DNA of 64,000 nt from Parahaliea aestuarii. Lineage in GTDB: Bacteria; Pseudomonadota; Gammaproteobacteria; Pseudomonadales; Halieaceae. The notes beneath the pieces were generated by a model. It had not been told where the DNA came from. It was given only the letters and a program-made list of their open reading frames with translations, and searched no databases. The stretch spans positions 124,001 through 188,000 of the forward strand of contig NZ_VRYZ01000004.1 of the NCBI RefSeq assembly GCF_008064635.1. The letters run 5' to 3'. Shown here piece after piece: positions 8,367-17,237 of this stretch; the first letter of the stretch is position 1, and each line of letters starts with the position of its first letter. The translations under genes and the position numbers were made by a program.

Positions 8367-10757
8367 GTGAAACGCCTTTTTGCCATCGCCCTGCTGGGGT
8401 TCGGTGCCAGCCTCACCCAGGCCGCCGAGCAGCCCACCCTGGAGCTGATCATGTCCGACCCGGACTGGATCGGCAATGCCCCCACCGAACCCTACTGGGC
8501 CGATGACGGCCGCAGCGTGTACTTCCGCCAGAAGCGCAGCGGCGAGGACTTCAGCGACCTCTACCAGCTGGGCCTGGGGGGAGAAGCCCCTGCCGCGGTG
8601 GATGAAGCCCAACCGCCGGCCGACAGCGGCCACAACAAGGTCTACAACGCCGGGCGCAGCCGCGTGGCCTGGATCGAGCGCGGCGATGTCTATCTGAAAG
8701 ACCCTGTCGTCGGCACGGTTCGCCGCGTCACCGCCACCAGCGCCGACGAAAGCCAGCTGCAATTCACCCCCGACGGCAAGTCCCTGCAATACGAACGCGA
8801 CGGCCAGTTCTACCACTATACCGAGAGCGACGGCAGCACCGCCCTGCTCACCGATATCCGCGAAGGCAAGAACCCGGACGCGAAACCCGACTTCGACCCC
8901 CTGCGCGCCCACCATGCCCGCAACTACCGCACCGTGGTCGAGGCCGAGCGGCGCAGGCAGGCCGGGCAGCAGGCCGACCGCCAGCGCGACCAGCGCCCGG
9001 ACCCGGTGTTCCTGGGCGATGAGTACCGCGTGCTCGAGCGCCGGCTGTCGCCCGCCGGGGATGTACTGGCGCTGGTGGTCACCGACAAAGACGCCGAAAC
9101 CGGCCGCAAGGGCAGTATGCCCAACTATGTCACCGCCGACGGCTATGTTGCGGTGCGCGAAGTGCGAACCCGGGTCGGCCGCAACAACCAGGTGCCACAA
9201 CAGGTGCTGCTGGTGGACCTGGCCAGCGGCAACATAGAAAGCGTGGATACCGGCGCCCTGCCGGGCATCGACAGCGACCCGCTGGCGGCCCTGCGCAAGT
9301 CCGCTCTCGGCTGGCATGTGCAGCGCGGCGCCGACGAGGCCGAGGTGAAAGAGGCGCTGGAAGCCCCGGAGCAGCGCGATGTATCGGTCAACGGCCTCGC
9401 CTTCAGCCCCGACGGCAAGACCCTCGCACTGCAGTTCATCGCCAACGACTTCAAGGACCGCTGGCTGGCCACTCTGGCGACCGGCGGCGAGAGAGCCGGC
9501 AAACTGCAACTGCAGCACCGCCTGAGCGACGAGGCCTGGATCAACTGGGAGTACAACCAGTTCGGCTGGCTGCCCGACAGCCAGACCCTGTGGTTCCTGT
9601 CCGAGGAGAGCGGCTATTCGCACCTCTACACCAAGGGTATTGCGGAGCGCCGTGCCAGAGCCTTGACCAGCGGTAAATTCGTGGTGCGTGAGCCTGTTAT
9701 CGGTCCGGCGTCGCAGTACGCCTGGGTGGTCTCCAATCGCGCCCATCCCGGTAACTACGAAATTTACCGGGTACCACTGGCCGGCGGCGAACTGGAGCAG
9801 GTTACCGATCTCGACGGCGTCAGCCAGTTCGCACTGTCCCCGGATGGCGAAAAATTGCTGGTCTCGCGCTCCTGGTTCGACCGCCACGCCGATCTTTATC
9901 TGGGCAACAGTGACGGTAGCGGTGAACTCAGCCAGCTCACCAACACGGTGTCGGAACGCTACGACGCCATCGACTGGACGGTGCCGGAGATTGTGCAAGT
10001 CCCCTCCTCCCACGTGGACCGGCCGATCTATTCGAAACTCTACCTGCCGAAGGATCACGATCCGGAAAAAAGCTACCCGGCGGTCTTGTTTGTACACGGC
10101 GCCGGCTACACCCAGAACGCCCACATGGGCTGGCCCTACTACTTCCGTGAATTCATGTTTCACACCCTGCTCAATGAGGCGGGCTATGTCGTGCTGGACA
10201 TGGACTACCGCGCCTCGGAGGGCTACGGCCGCGACTGGCGCACCAGCATCTACCGGCAAATGGGCCACCCGGAGCTTGAGGACTATCTGGACGGCATCGA
10301 CTTCCTGGTGGACAGGCACGGCGTGGATCGCCAGCGCATCGGCATCTACGGCGGCTCCTACGGCGGTTTCATGACCTTCATGGCCCTGTTCCGCGCGCCG
10401 GACGCCTTCGCCGCCGGCGCCGCCCTGCGCCCGGTGGCGGACTGGATGCACTACGAAAACGACTACACGCGGCGCATCCTCAACACCCCGCTGATCGACC
10501 CGGAAGCCTTCCAGCGCAGCTCCCCCATCAACCATGTGGCAGGGCTCAAGAACCCGCTGCTGATCGCCTCCGGCATGCAGGACGACAATGTCTTCTTCCA
10601 GGACTCTGTACTGATGGTGCAACGCCTGCTGGAACTGAAAAAGCCGGACTTCGAGATGGCCATCTACCCGCTGGATCCCCACGGCTTCGTCAATCCCGAA
10701 TCCTGGCTGGATGAATACCGGCGCATCTTCCGCCTGATGGAAAACAACCTGAAATAA
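8367..10757 (+). CDS. S9 family serine peptidase (dipeptidyl-peptidase IV-like)
   Basis: A 796-residue exported prolyl-oligopeptidase-family enzyme. A Sec signal peptide (residues 1 to about 20, ending LTQAAE) is followed by a DPP-IV-type beta-propeller with repeated SPDGK-type blades and a C-terminal alpha/beta-hydrolase domain. The catalytic triad reads as Ser664 in GGSYGG, Asp739 in SGMQDDNV and His772 in DPHGF. It probably releases N-terminal dipeptides, often X-Pro, from peptides in the periplasm. The start is a GTG with AGGAG 7-8 nt upstream. The next gene (SnoaL-like) begins 11 bp after its stop and is likely co-transcribed. Confidence 0.92.
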   Translation: MKRLFAIALLGFGASLTQAAEQPTLELIMSDPDWIGNAPTEPYWADDGRSVYFRQKRSGEDFSDLYQLGLGGEAPAAVDEAQPPADSGHNKVYNAGRSRVAWIERGDVYLKDPVVGTVRRVTATSADESQLQFTPDGKSLQYERDGQFYHYTESDGSTALLTDIREGKNPDAKPDFDPLRAHHARNYRTVVEAERRRQAGQQADRQRDQRPDPVFLGDEYRVLERRLSPAGDVLALVVTDKDAETGRKGSMPNYVTADGYVAVREVRTRVGRNNQVPQQVLLVDLASGNIESVDTGALPGIDSDPLAALRKSALGWHVQRGADEAEVKEALEAPEQRDVSVNGLAFSPDGKTLALQFIANDFKDRWLATLATGGERAGKLQLQHRLSDEAWINWEYNQFGWLPDSQTLWFLSEESGYSHLYTKGIAERRARALTSGKFVVREPVIGPASQYAWVVSNRAHPGNYEIYRVPLAGGELEQVTDLDGVSQFALSPDGEKLLVSRSWFDRHADLYLGNSDGSGELSQLTNTVSERYDAIDWTVPEIVQVPSSHVDRPIYSKLYLPKDHDPEKSYPAVLFVHGAGYTQNAHMGWPYYFREFMFHTLLNEAGYVVLDMDYRASEGYGRDWRTSIYRQMGHPELEDYLDGIDFLVDRHGVDRQRIGIYGGSYGGFMTFMALFRAPDAFAAGAALRPVADWMHYENDYTRRILNTPLIDPEAFQRSSPINHVAGLKNPLLIASGMQDDNVFFQDSVLMVQRLLELKKPDFEMAIYPLDPHGFVNPESWLDEYRRIFRLMENNLK

Positions 10758-10768
10758 GAGAGCACACT

Positions 10769-11173
10769 ATGGATACCGACATCCCCCGCCTGCTGGCGGC
10801 CCGCTACGCGAAGTTCGTCGACGATCGCGAGTTCAGTCGCATGGCGGAGATCATGACGCCGGACTTCACCCAGAAAGGCCCGGGCTTCGGCGCCGGCAGC
10901 CTGCAGGAATTCATCACCAACCTGGAATTCCTGCGCCAGTACTCCGCCACCCTGCACATGGTGGGCAACCAGGTCGGTGAATGGCACAACGCCATCTACA
11001 CGGGCGAGACCTGGTGTGTGGCCTCCCACATCTACGAAAAAGACGGTGTGGCCCGCAAGCTCGACATGGGCATTCGCTATCGGGATGTGATCGAGGAGGC
11101 CGGGGGTAACTTCCGCTACACCTCCCGCGACCTCAACGTGGTGTGGACCCAGGATCTGCCCTGCCAGGGCTAG
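10769..11173 (+). CDS. SnoaL/NTF2-like fold protein
   Basis: A 134-residue single-domain protein of the nuclear transport factor 2/SnoaL-like superfamily. The opening pattern (LLAARYAKFVDDREFSRMAEIMTPDF) is the usual helix-turn start in which a small cavity-forming cone fold binds or isomerises small organic molecules. It has no signal peptide. It follows the S9 peptidase gene by 11 bp. Its 3' end overlaps the convergent MocA-like gene by 4 bp. The specific substrate or role is unknown. Confidence 0.78.
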   Translation: MDTDIPRLLAARYAKFVDDREFSRMAEIMTPDFTQKGPGFGAGSLQEFITNLEFLRQYSATLHMVGNQVGEWHNAIYTGETWCVASHIYEKDGVARKLDMGIRYRDVIEEAGGNFRYTSRDLNVVWTQDLPCQG

Positions 11174-11739
11174 CTCCCGGGCCAGTCGAGATCGTGGGGG
11201 TGATCCACATCGCGCAACACCCCCGGATCATCCAGCGGCAGTAACTGTAGCGCCTCCGGGTGCCCGGCGATGATGTGGCGAGCGCCCTCGTCGCCTTCCA
11301 GCTGTTCCAGTTGCGGATAGAAACGCCGGCCAAAAGCCACGGGATGGCCGCGCTGGCCGCCGTGGATGGGCGCCACAATCCGCTCGCTGCCGGCGGCATC
11401 CGCCAGCTGGCGATAGCTGTCGCTGTCAATCCAGGGCATGTCTGCCAGGGCGACAAGAGTGGCGTCCCAGTCGGGCAGCCGCTGGATACCCTGCGCCAGC
11501 GTGTGGCCCATGCCGTGCTGCGCTTCGGAGCAGTAGCAGTACTCTACTTCCAGCGCCGTCAGCAGCTGCTCGCAAAGGCTGTCATCGGGCTTCAGGCAGA
11601 CCCGCAAGGGCAGGCCGGCGGCGCGGATGCTTGCCACCACCACCTCCAGCAGCGGTTTTCCCCGGTACAGTGCCAGGCGCTTGTCGGCGCCAAAGCGCTG
11701 GCCCCGGCCCGCGGCCAGCAGCAGCACGCCGACTTTCAA
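11170..11739 (-). CDS. MocA-like molybdenum cofactor nucleotidyltransferase
   Basis: A 189-residue MobA/MocA-type NTP transferase that attaches CMP or GMP to molybdopterin. The N-terminal LLLAAGRGQRFGADKRL (residues 5-21) is the nucleotide-binding signature, VALADMPWIDSDSY is the metal-binding DMP motif, and RGHPVAFGRRFYPQL closes the active site. It overlaps the xdhC gene by 4 bp (ATGA), so the two are translationally coupled. MocA makes the cytosine dinucleotide cofactor used by xanthine-oxidase-family enzymes, and an enzyme of that family is encoded at 39.6-42.3 kb in this window. Confidence 0.85.
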   Translation of the reverse strand: MKVGVLLLAAGRGQRFGADKRLALYRGKPLLEVVVASIRAAGLPLRVCLKPDDSLCEQLLTALEVEYCYCSEAQHGMGHTLAQGIQRLPDWDATLVALADMPWIDSDSYRQLADAAGSERIVAPIHGGQRGHPVAFGRRFYPQLEQLEGDEGARHIIAGHPEALQLLPLDDPGVLRDVDHPHDLDWPGS

Positions 11740-12692
11740 GCGGCCTCACGCCTGCGTTGCAGGGCGGTGAGCTGGGCCATGATCGACACTGCGATTTCCA
11801 GCGGCGTCTTGCTGCCGATGTCGAGGCCGACCGGCGCGTGCAGGGCCTTGATCTGCTCTTCCTTCAGCCCCAGCTGATGCAGCCGCTCTATGCGCTTTTC
11901 CGTGGTGCGCCGGGAGCCCAGCGCGCCCACATACCAGGCGGGACTTTCCAGTGCTTCCATCAACGCCATATCGTCAATACGCGGATCGTGAGTCAGGGTG
12001 ATGACAATACTGTGGGGGTCGGTGATGTATTCGCGCACCGCGTCGTCTGGCATACCGGCAATCAATGGCAGGGGCGGCCCCTTCCACTGCTGCCGCGCGC
12101 TCTCCCGCGGCTCGCTGATGAACACTTCGTAGTCCATCGCCAGTGCCAGCTCCGCCAGCGACTGGCTGAGCTGCCCGGCGCCCACCAGCAACATGCGCTG
12201 GCGCGGGCCGAGAGTCTGGATCAGGCGCTCCACCGTGAGCACCAGGGGCGCAAACCCGGTTACCGTCCGCAGCAGTGTACGGCCACTGTGTAAATTCACC
12301 TCGCGGCGCAGACAGCGGCGCTGTGACAGCGCCAGCAGCAGTTCGTCGAGCCACTCGATATCGCTCGCCTCCAGACGCTGTACCAGCACTTGCAGGCGTC
12401 CGCCACAGGGCAGGCCGAGGCGTTCGTTCTGCTCGGCGGTAACGCCGTAGGGAATCAGGTGTGCCGGGCCATCTGGCATGTTTCCAGTGGAGATGCGTTC
12501 GAGCAGGTCGTCCTCGATGCAACCGCCGGAGAGCGAACCGCACTGTTCGCCGCGCTCATTGCAGGCCAGCAGGGTACCCAGCGGGCGGGGGGAGGAGCCG
12601 ACAGCCGAGACAATGGTGCACAGCCAACTGCCGGCACCGGCGTGCAACCAGTCCCGGGCTGATTCCAGTACTTCCCAGTCCAGTGCCCTCAT
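11736..12692 (-). CDS. xdhC: XdhC/CoxI family molybdenum hydroxylase maturation protein
   Basis: A 318-residue XdhC-family protein that binds and sulfurates molybdenum cofactor and delivers it to xanthine-dehydrogenase-family enzymes. The N-terminal XdhC_CoxI region has VSAVGSSPRPLGTLLAC and the GSLSGGCIEDDLL motif (about residues 28-65). The C-terminal Rossmann-like half contains MLLVGAGQLSQSLAELA and the WYVGALGSRRTTEKR and APVGLDIGSKTPLEIAVSI blocks. It sits fourth in a minus-strand run starting at the TolB/TPR gene and overlaps the MocA-like gene downstream. Confidence 0.9.
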   Translation of the reverse strand: MRALDWEVLESARDWLHAGAGSWLCTIVSAVGSSPRPLGTLLACNERGEQCGSLSGGCIEDDLLERISTGNMPDGPAHLIPYGVTAEQNERLGLPCGGRLQVLVQRLEASDIEWLDELLLALSQRRCLRREVNLHSGRTLLRTVTGFAPLVLTVERLIQTLGPRQRMLLVGAGQLSQSLAELALAMDYEVFISEPRESARQQWKGPPLPLIAGMPDDAVREYITDPHSIVITLTHDPRIDDMALMEALESPAWYVGALGSRRTTEKRIERLHQLGLKEEQIKALHAPVGLDIGSKTPLEIAVSIMAQLTALQRRREAA

Positions 12693-12701
12693 GGGGAGAG
12701 A

Positions 12702-13301
12702 TTAAAGCAGTTCCTCCAGCGCAATGCGATGGGCGGCGCACAGTTCGGCCAGTTCCGCAGCGGCCGTTGCAGGCACCCGCAGGTCCAGGCTGACAGCTTC
12801 CCCGTAGCTCACCTCGCTCACCTCCCCGCCCCGGCCCGCCAGCCAGTGGCGCAGCACCTGTTCACAGGCAAAGTCGCCCCGGGCGCGCCAGCGGCTCATA
12901 GCCTGCACTTCTGCGCAGGGCGCCGCATCCAGCGCATCCCGGGCGGCGGCGCTGTAGGCCCGCACCAGACCGCCGGCACCGAGTTTGATACCGCCAAAAT
13001 AGCGGATAACGATGACCAGCACATCGCCGAGATGGCCGTGCTGCAGCACATTGAGAATCGGCTTACCCGCCGTGCCGGCGGGTTCGCCGTCGTCGTTCAT
13101 GCCAGCACTGCGGGCATCGCCGGGCTCGCCCAGCAAATAGGCCCAGCAGTGGTGGCGCGCATCGGGATAGTCTGAGCGCGCCTGCGCCACCGCCGCGTTG
13201 ACCTCTTCCCGGCTGCTCACCGGCAGGATGCGGGCAATGAAGCGGCTCTTTTTCTCAATCCGTTCGCACTCGGTCGCGCGGGTGACAACGGCATAGGCCA
13301 C
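12702..13301 (-). CDS. yigZ: YigZ/IMPACT family protein
   Basis: A 199-residue member of the YigZ (UPF0029/IMPACT) family. The N-terminal IMPACT domain shows KKSRFIARILPV, the DARHHCWAYLLG segment, the DDGEPAGTAGKPIL motif and VIVIRYFGGIKLGAGGLVRAYS, all near-invariant in the family. A shorter C-terminal DUF1949-like domain follows. The E. coli homologue is linked to translation or proline-peptide metabolism, but its role is unclear. The start is a GTG placed 3 bp after the lipoprotein gene's stop, and the xdhC gene starts 9 bp past its end, so it is embedded in a probable operon. Confidence 0.9.
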   Translation of the reverse strand: MAYAVVTRATECERIEKKSRFIARILPVSSREEVNAAVAQARSDYPDARHHCWAYLLGEPGDARSAGMNDDGEPAGTAGKPILNVLQHGHLGDVLVIVIRYFGGIKLGAGGLVRAYSAAARDALDAAPCAEVQAMSRWRARGDFACEQVLRHWLAGRGGEVSEVSYGEAVSLDLRVPATAAAELAELCAAHRIALEELL

Positions 13302-13304
13302 AAC

Positions 13305-13730
13305 CTAGTTTTTGACGATGATCAGCGGGTCCAGCGGAGCCTGTGGGCAGTCCTTCGCCACAATCGTGTACTTGTACTCGACACCGTTGGCGCTGGCGGG
13401 CGCCTTCGGCGCAATCGGACCGCTTCTCACCACCTTGCCGCGCGCCTGGAACTGTGCCGGCGTCGCTTGCTGAAAGGGGTCGAAAAACACGGAAATATCG
13501 GAAGAACCGGGGCCAACGGCTTCCCACTGAACCCCTTCCAGTCGGGTCCGGGAAAGTACCAGCGGTTTGTCCGGCGTTACCTTGACCGGGCAACCGCTCT
13601 TGTCAAACAGCACTTTGACATCCTTGTACTTCTCCGCCGCCTGAAATTCCGGTGGATGGGCGCAGGCCACAAGCAAACCGGAGCTCAACAGCAGCGCCAG
13701 GGTCACTGACTTTCCCTGTGTCGTTCTCAT
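13305..13730 (-). CDS. Small lipoprotein of unknown function
   Basis: A 141-residue predicted lipoprotein. The signal peptide (MRTTQGKSVTLALLLSSGL) ends in a lipobox LVAC with Cys23 as the lipidation site. The mature part is short, without a recognised domain, and includes two further Cys residues. Its ATG overlaps the stop of the TolB/TPR gene by one base (TAATG), implying translational coupling and a shared envelope task. No function can be assigned. Confidence 0.75.
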   Translation of the reverse strand: MRTTQGKSVTLALLLSSGLLVACAHPPEFQAAEKYKDVKVLFDKSGCPVKVTPDKPLVLSRTRLEGVQWEAVGPGSSDISVFFDPFQQATPAQFQARGKVVRSGPIAPKAPASANGVEYKYTIVAKDCPQAPLDPLIIVKN

Positions 13731-15733
13731 TACGGTATCTCCCTCTTGCTGGTTTCAATCTTCCCCTCGGGAAGCAGACTGATAAACCGCGGCTCCTGCC
13801 GCAGGTTTGAAAAATTGGCATCCATGGCCAGCAAATGCGGCGGATAACCGAGCTCAACGGCCCGCTCCAGGGCGTCCAGGGCACTGGCGTGCAGGCCGAG
13901 CAAATCCCTGGCCATCGCCATGTAGTAAAGCACACCAATCTGCGGGTCGTTGGCCTCGTCCAGCGGTTTCAGGAAAGCCAGGGCGGCGCGCTCATTGCCG
14001 AGTTGCGCCTGGTAACTGGCCAGTATCGCCCTTGGCAGCGGCTCATTCGGATTGACGTTTACGACTTTCCCGGCCAGTTCGATCGCCCGCTGGAAAGCGC
14101 GATTGCGCTCCTGCGCCTGACCCGGCACGAAGCGCAGGGCTTCACCCAGGTAGCCCCAGTAACGGTAGTTGTCCGGCGCCAGTCCGATCGCCTCCCGGTA
14201 GCGCCGCGCGGCGCCGGCAAAGTCTTCACTGTAAAACAGGGCCGAGCCCAGGTTGGACAGGGTCTCCGCCGAGGGCGCCAGTTCAACCGAGCGGGCCCAG
14301 GCACGGCTCGCCTCCTCGACCCGCCCCAGCATGTAGTACATGGCCCCCAGGTTGTGGAAGGTGGTATCGCTGTCGGGGTTGTATTCAGCGACCTTTTCCA
14401 GCTGCGGCAGAGCGCTGGTGTAATCGCCCTCGGTAAAGTAGAAGGTGCCCAGCTCGTTGTAGGCGCGCCAGTAATTCGGCTGCAGTTCGATGGCTTTCTC
14501 ATAATCCGCCACGGCCGCCTCGCCATCGCCCATGGCGGCGTGGGTTTTACCCCTGCCCAGATAGGCTTCAACCGTTGCCGGGGCAAGGGCCAGGCCGCGG
14601 GAAAACGACGCCAGGGATTCGTCGTAGCGGCCGGACACCCGGTACAGATTGCCCTGGGCGACGTATACCGGAATGGCGTTGGCATCCAGGCTCAGGGCGC
14701 GCTGGCAGGCGGCGTCGGCCCGCTGCACATCGCTGCCGCTCAGGGTCTGCACATAGCGCCCCAGCAAGCCGTCACAGACGCCCGCCCAGGCGGCGGCAAA
14801 CTCCGGTGAAATATCCAGCGCGCGCTGAAACAGCGCCACCGCCGTATCCAGATTGGACTCATCCGCCTGCCGGCGCAGGAAATCGCGCCCGCGCAGGTAG
14901 AAATCGTAGGCGGCGGCGTCTATGTCCGCCGGCTGGTCCAGGCGCCGCCGGGAACTGTCGGACAGCACTACCTGCAGGGAGTCAACCACTTCGCGGGCGA
15001 TATCCTCCTGCAGGGCCAGCAGGCCGCCCACCGGGCGATCATAGCTGGCAGACCAGACCTGGAATCCGGTAGCGGTGTCGATCAGCTGGGCGCTGACCCG
15101 GACCTGTTCCCCCTCGCGCCGCACGCTACCCTCGAGTATGTGCCCCACCCCCAGCGACTCGGCCACCTGTTTCAGGTCGGGCTTGGTATCGCGAAAGAAA
15201 AACGAGGAGGTGCGGGCGGCAACATTCAATTCATTCAGGCGCGCCAGCAGGTTGAGCACTTCCTCTGCCACGCCGTCGCCGAGGTAGGCCATGTCGCCGC
15301 TGTCGCTCATGTTGATGAAGGGCATGACCGCAATGGACGGCCGCTCAGCAGAAATTGCCGGCGACGGTGCAGTGCTGCGGTTCTCCTGCAGCCGCTCAAT
15401 GTAGAGATACCCCACCGACACCACCAGCGCCACAATCAGGCCCAATTCGAGGACGTGAGGAATGGCGACAGGCTGCCGCGCCGTTCCCGCCTGCGGCACA
15501 CCGCTGACCACGCCCTGCGGCGTCAGGTCAAACCACCAGGCCAGCAGCATGGCGGGTAGAAAGCCGATGGCGGCCGCGACCAGTACCAGGGTGACGGACT
15601 CATCCGGCAGCCCGATGATGGGGAAAACCAGATCGGCCACCTGCAACAGGGCCCAGGCGCCGGCGCAGTACAGCGCAGCGGTCCGGGAAACACCCCGTGT
15701 CTTGAGTTCGGCGATAAACTGGCGCGCATCCAT
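13730..15733 (-). CDS. TolB-like/TPR repeat membrane protein
   Basis: A 667-residue protein resembling the CadC/adenylate-cyclase-associated TPR proteins. It starts with a short cytoplasmic segment (MDARQFIAELKTRGVSRTAALY), has two or three membrane helices up to about residue 125, then a TolB/FlgO-like periplasmic domain (IAVMPFINMSDSGDMAYLGD, about 140-290). A long array of tetratricopeptide repeats (about 300-650) follows, with repeated A-Y-x-x-L-G and Y-x-x-A-x-x-L patterns. The winged-helix DNA-binding domain that often precedes this arrangement is absent. A second ATG 5 codons upstream is possible. It heads a five-gene run (lipoprotein, yigZ, xdhC, mocA-like). Confidence 0.82.
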   Translation of the reverse strand: MDARQFIAELKTRGVSRTAALYCAGAWALLQVADLVFPIIGLPDESVTLVLVAAAIGFLPAMLLAWWFDLTPQGVVSGVPQAGTARQPVAIPHVLELGLIVALVVSVGYLYIERLQENRSTAPSPAISAERPSIAVMPFINMSDSGDMAYLGDGVAEEVLNLLARLNELNVAARTSSFFFRDTKPDLKQVAESLGVGHILEGSVRREGEQVRVSAQLIDTATGFQVWSASYDRPVGGLLALQEDIAREVVDSLQVVLSDSSRRRLDQPADIDAAAYDFYLRGRDFLRRQADESNLDTAVALFQRALDISPEFAAAWAGVCDGLLGRYVQTLSGSDVQRADAACQRALSLDANAIPVYVAQGNLYRVSGRYDESLASFSRGLALAPATVEAYLGRGKTHAAMGDGEAAVADYEKAIELQPNYWRAYNELGTFYFTEGDYTSALPQLEKVAEYNPDSDTTFHNLGAMYYMLGRVEEASRAWARSVELAPSAETLSNLGSALFYSEDFAGAARRYREAIGLAPDNYRYWGYLGEALRFVPGQAQERNRAFQRAIELAGKVVNVNPNEPLPRAILASYQAQLGNERAALAFLKPLDEANDPQIGVLYYMAMARDLLGLHASALDALERAVELGYPPHLLAMDANFSNLRQEPRFISLLPEGKIETSKREIP

Positions 15734-15894
15734 GGCGGGAGCCTTCACCTCCTGTCCGGGATGCGACCCGCTGGACCTGCTGCGATGGCTTCTGCCACAT
15801 TCCCCCCGGTGCCGCCAGTAGCGTGCGCCCTTGCTGACGCCTGAGCCACTAAGTGTATGTCAAATCGGAGGGCCGGCAAGCCGGCGCCGCGGTG

Positions 15895-16392
15895 TCAGTC
15901 CCGCTGGCTGGCGAAGTACTCGTCGACCAGCGCGCCGATGGTATTGGCCGCTACCAGATGGGCGGCGTACCAGGTGTGCAGGCAGCGGATCCGGGTGAAG
16001 TCTTCAATGCCGCCAATACCGCGCTGGGCGAACACGGCGCTGAAACCGAGGCGTTCGATCTCAGCCCGGACCTGCGACGTCATGTGCTGTTCGCGCAGGG
16101 CGATGTGGGCGCGGTGGTCGGCGGCCATCGCCGCCTGCAGCCCAGGGTCGCTATCCACCTGTTGCTGCAATCTTGCGATCAGGCCCCCGGCTTCCACCTG
16201 GTCAAGGCGGTAGCTGATGTCGGGGTCAACCAGCCAGAACAGGGTCGGGAAGGGCTTGCCATCCACCAGCGAGGCCACCCGGATGACCCGCGGCCGGCCG
16301 GCGGCATCCGCCACCGCCACGGCTTCCAGTCCGCGCGGCTCGCGGCCGAGCAGGCGGGTGATGGTGGCGATCTGCTGGGCGTCCGGCTTCAC
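15895..16392 (-). CDS. DUF501 domain-containing protein
   Basis: A 165-residue protein matching the DUF501 family over its whole length. The opening LGREPRGLEAVAVADAAGRP, the PTLFWLVDPDISYRLDQVEAGG segment and the GIGGIEDFTRIRCLHTWYAAHLV block are the family's conserved stretches. The function is unknown. In actinobacteria the family often lies beside enolase or Ppx/GppA genes, but here it is divergent from cobS. The start is a GTG at 16392. Only 55 bp separate it from cobS, so the promoters must be compact. The Cys and His in RCLHTWYAAH might bind metal, though this is speculative. Confidence 0.85.
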   Translation of the reverse strand: MKPDAQQIATITRLLGREPRGLEAVAVADAAGRPRVIRVASLVDGKPFPTLFWLVDPDISYRLDQVEAGGLIARLQQQVDSDPGLQAAMAADHRAHIALREQHMTSQVRAEIERLGFSAVFAQRGIGGIEDFTRIRCLHTWYAAHLVAANTIGALVDEYFASQRD

Positions 16393-16447
16393 CTGTCGGG
16401 GGCTCTCTTGTATGGTGGGCGCCCGATTCTACGCGACCCTATTCGGC

Positions 16448-17221
16448 ATGACCATGAGCAGCGGCCCCACCTCACTCTGGCAACGCGAGTGGCAGGCCTG
16501 CCACTGTGCGGTCACCTTCCTCACCCGTATTCCCCTGCCTGCCTGCCAGTGGCAGGACGCCGCCCTGGCCCGCTCCTCCATGTACTTCCCCCTGGTGGGG
16601 TTGCTGGTGGGTGGACTGGGCGCATTGGTATTCAACCTTGCCGTGCCGCTGTGGGACAGCCGCATTGCGGTGTTGCTGGCCATGGCGGCCATGTTGCTAT
16701 TGACCGGCGGCTTCCACGAGGACGGCCTGGCCGACACCGCCGATGGCCTCGGCGGCGGCTGGTCGGTAGAGGACAAACTGCGCATCATGAAAGACAGCCG
16801 CCTCGGCACTTACGGCGCCCTGGCCCTGGTGATGGCCCTGCTGCTCAAGTTTTCACTGCTCAGCGCCCTCCCCGCTGACGCCGTTGCCGCAGCACTGATT
16901 CTGGGCCAGGTGCTGGGCCGGTGGGCGGCGCTGCCGCTGATTGCTTTTACGCCCTATGTGCGCGGCGACGGCACCGGCAAACCGCTGGTGGGAGGCGTCA
17001 CCGGCAAACGCCTGGCGCTGGCCACAGGATTCAGCCTGCTGGTGCTGCTGGTTCTGGCAGACGCCTTCTTTACCGTACTGCTGTCACTGGCGTTGTTAAT
17101 TATCCTCTGGCGCTGGCACTGCCGGCGCCAGATTGGCGGCATCACCGGGGACACGCTGGGGGCCGGCAACCAACTGGCTGAGCTGGCTGTGTATCTCGTG
17201 CTGACCGCCCTGGCCCGCTAA
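16448..17221 (+). CDS. cobS: Adenosylcobinamide-GDP ribazoletransferase
   Basis: A 257-residue polytopic membrane protein, cobalamin synthase, which joins adenosylcobinamide-GDP to alpha-ribazole (phosphate) in the last assembly step. The N-terminal FLTRIPLP motif and the acidic GGFHEDGLADTADGLGGG segment (about residues 80-97) are diagnostic, as is KDSRLGTYGALALV. The open frame extends upstream into the DUF501 gene, but ATG at 16448 (or 16454) gives the usual length. No strong ribosome-binding site is seen. The phosphatase gene cobC follows after 16 bp. Confidence 0.92.
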   Translation: MTMSSGPTSLWQREWQACHCAVTFLTRIPLPACQWQDAALARSSMYFPLVGLLVGGLGALVFNLAVPLWDSRIAVLLAMAAMLLLTGGFHEDGLADTADGLGGGWSVEDKLRIMKDSRLGTYGALALVMALLLKFSLLSALPADAVAAALILGQVLGRWAALPLIAFTPYVRGDGTGKPLVGGVTGKRLALATGFSLLVLLVLADAFFTVLLSLALLIILWRWHCRRQIGGITGDTLGAGNQLAELAVYLVLTALAR

Positions 17222-17237
17222 ACCGCTTTCCGCTGAC

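Noticed and set aside
8310-10682. A 790-codon open frame antisense to the S9 peptidase gene
   Set aside because: It has no recognisable domain and a Val/Gly/Ala/His-biased composition typical of antisense frames in GC-rich genes, and the sense gene has a full catalytic triad and signal peptide.
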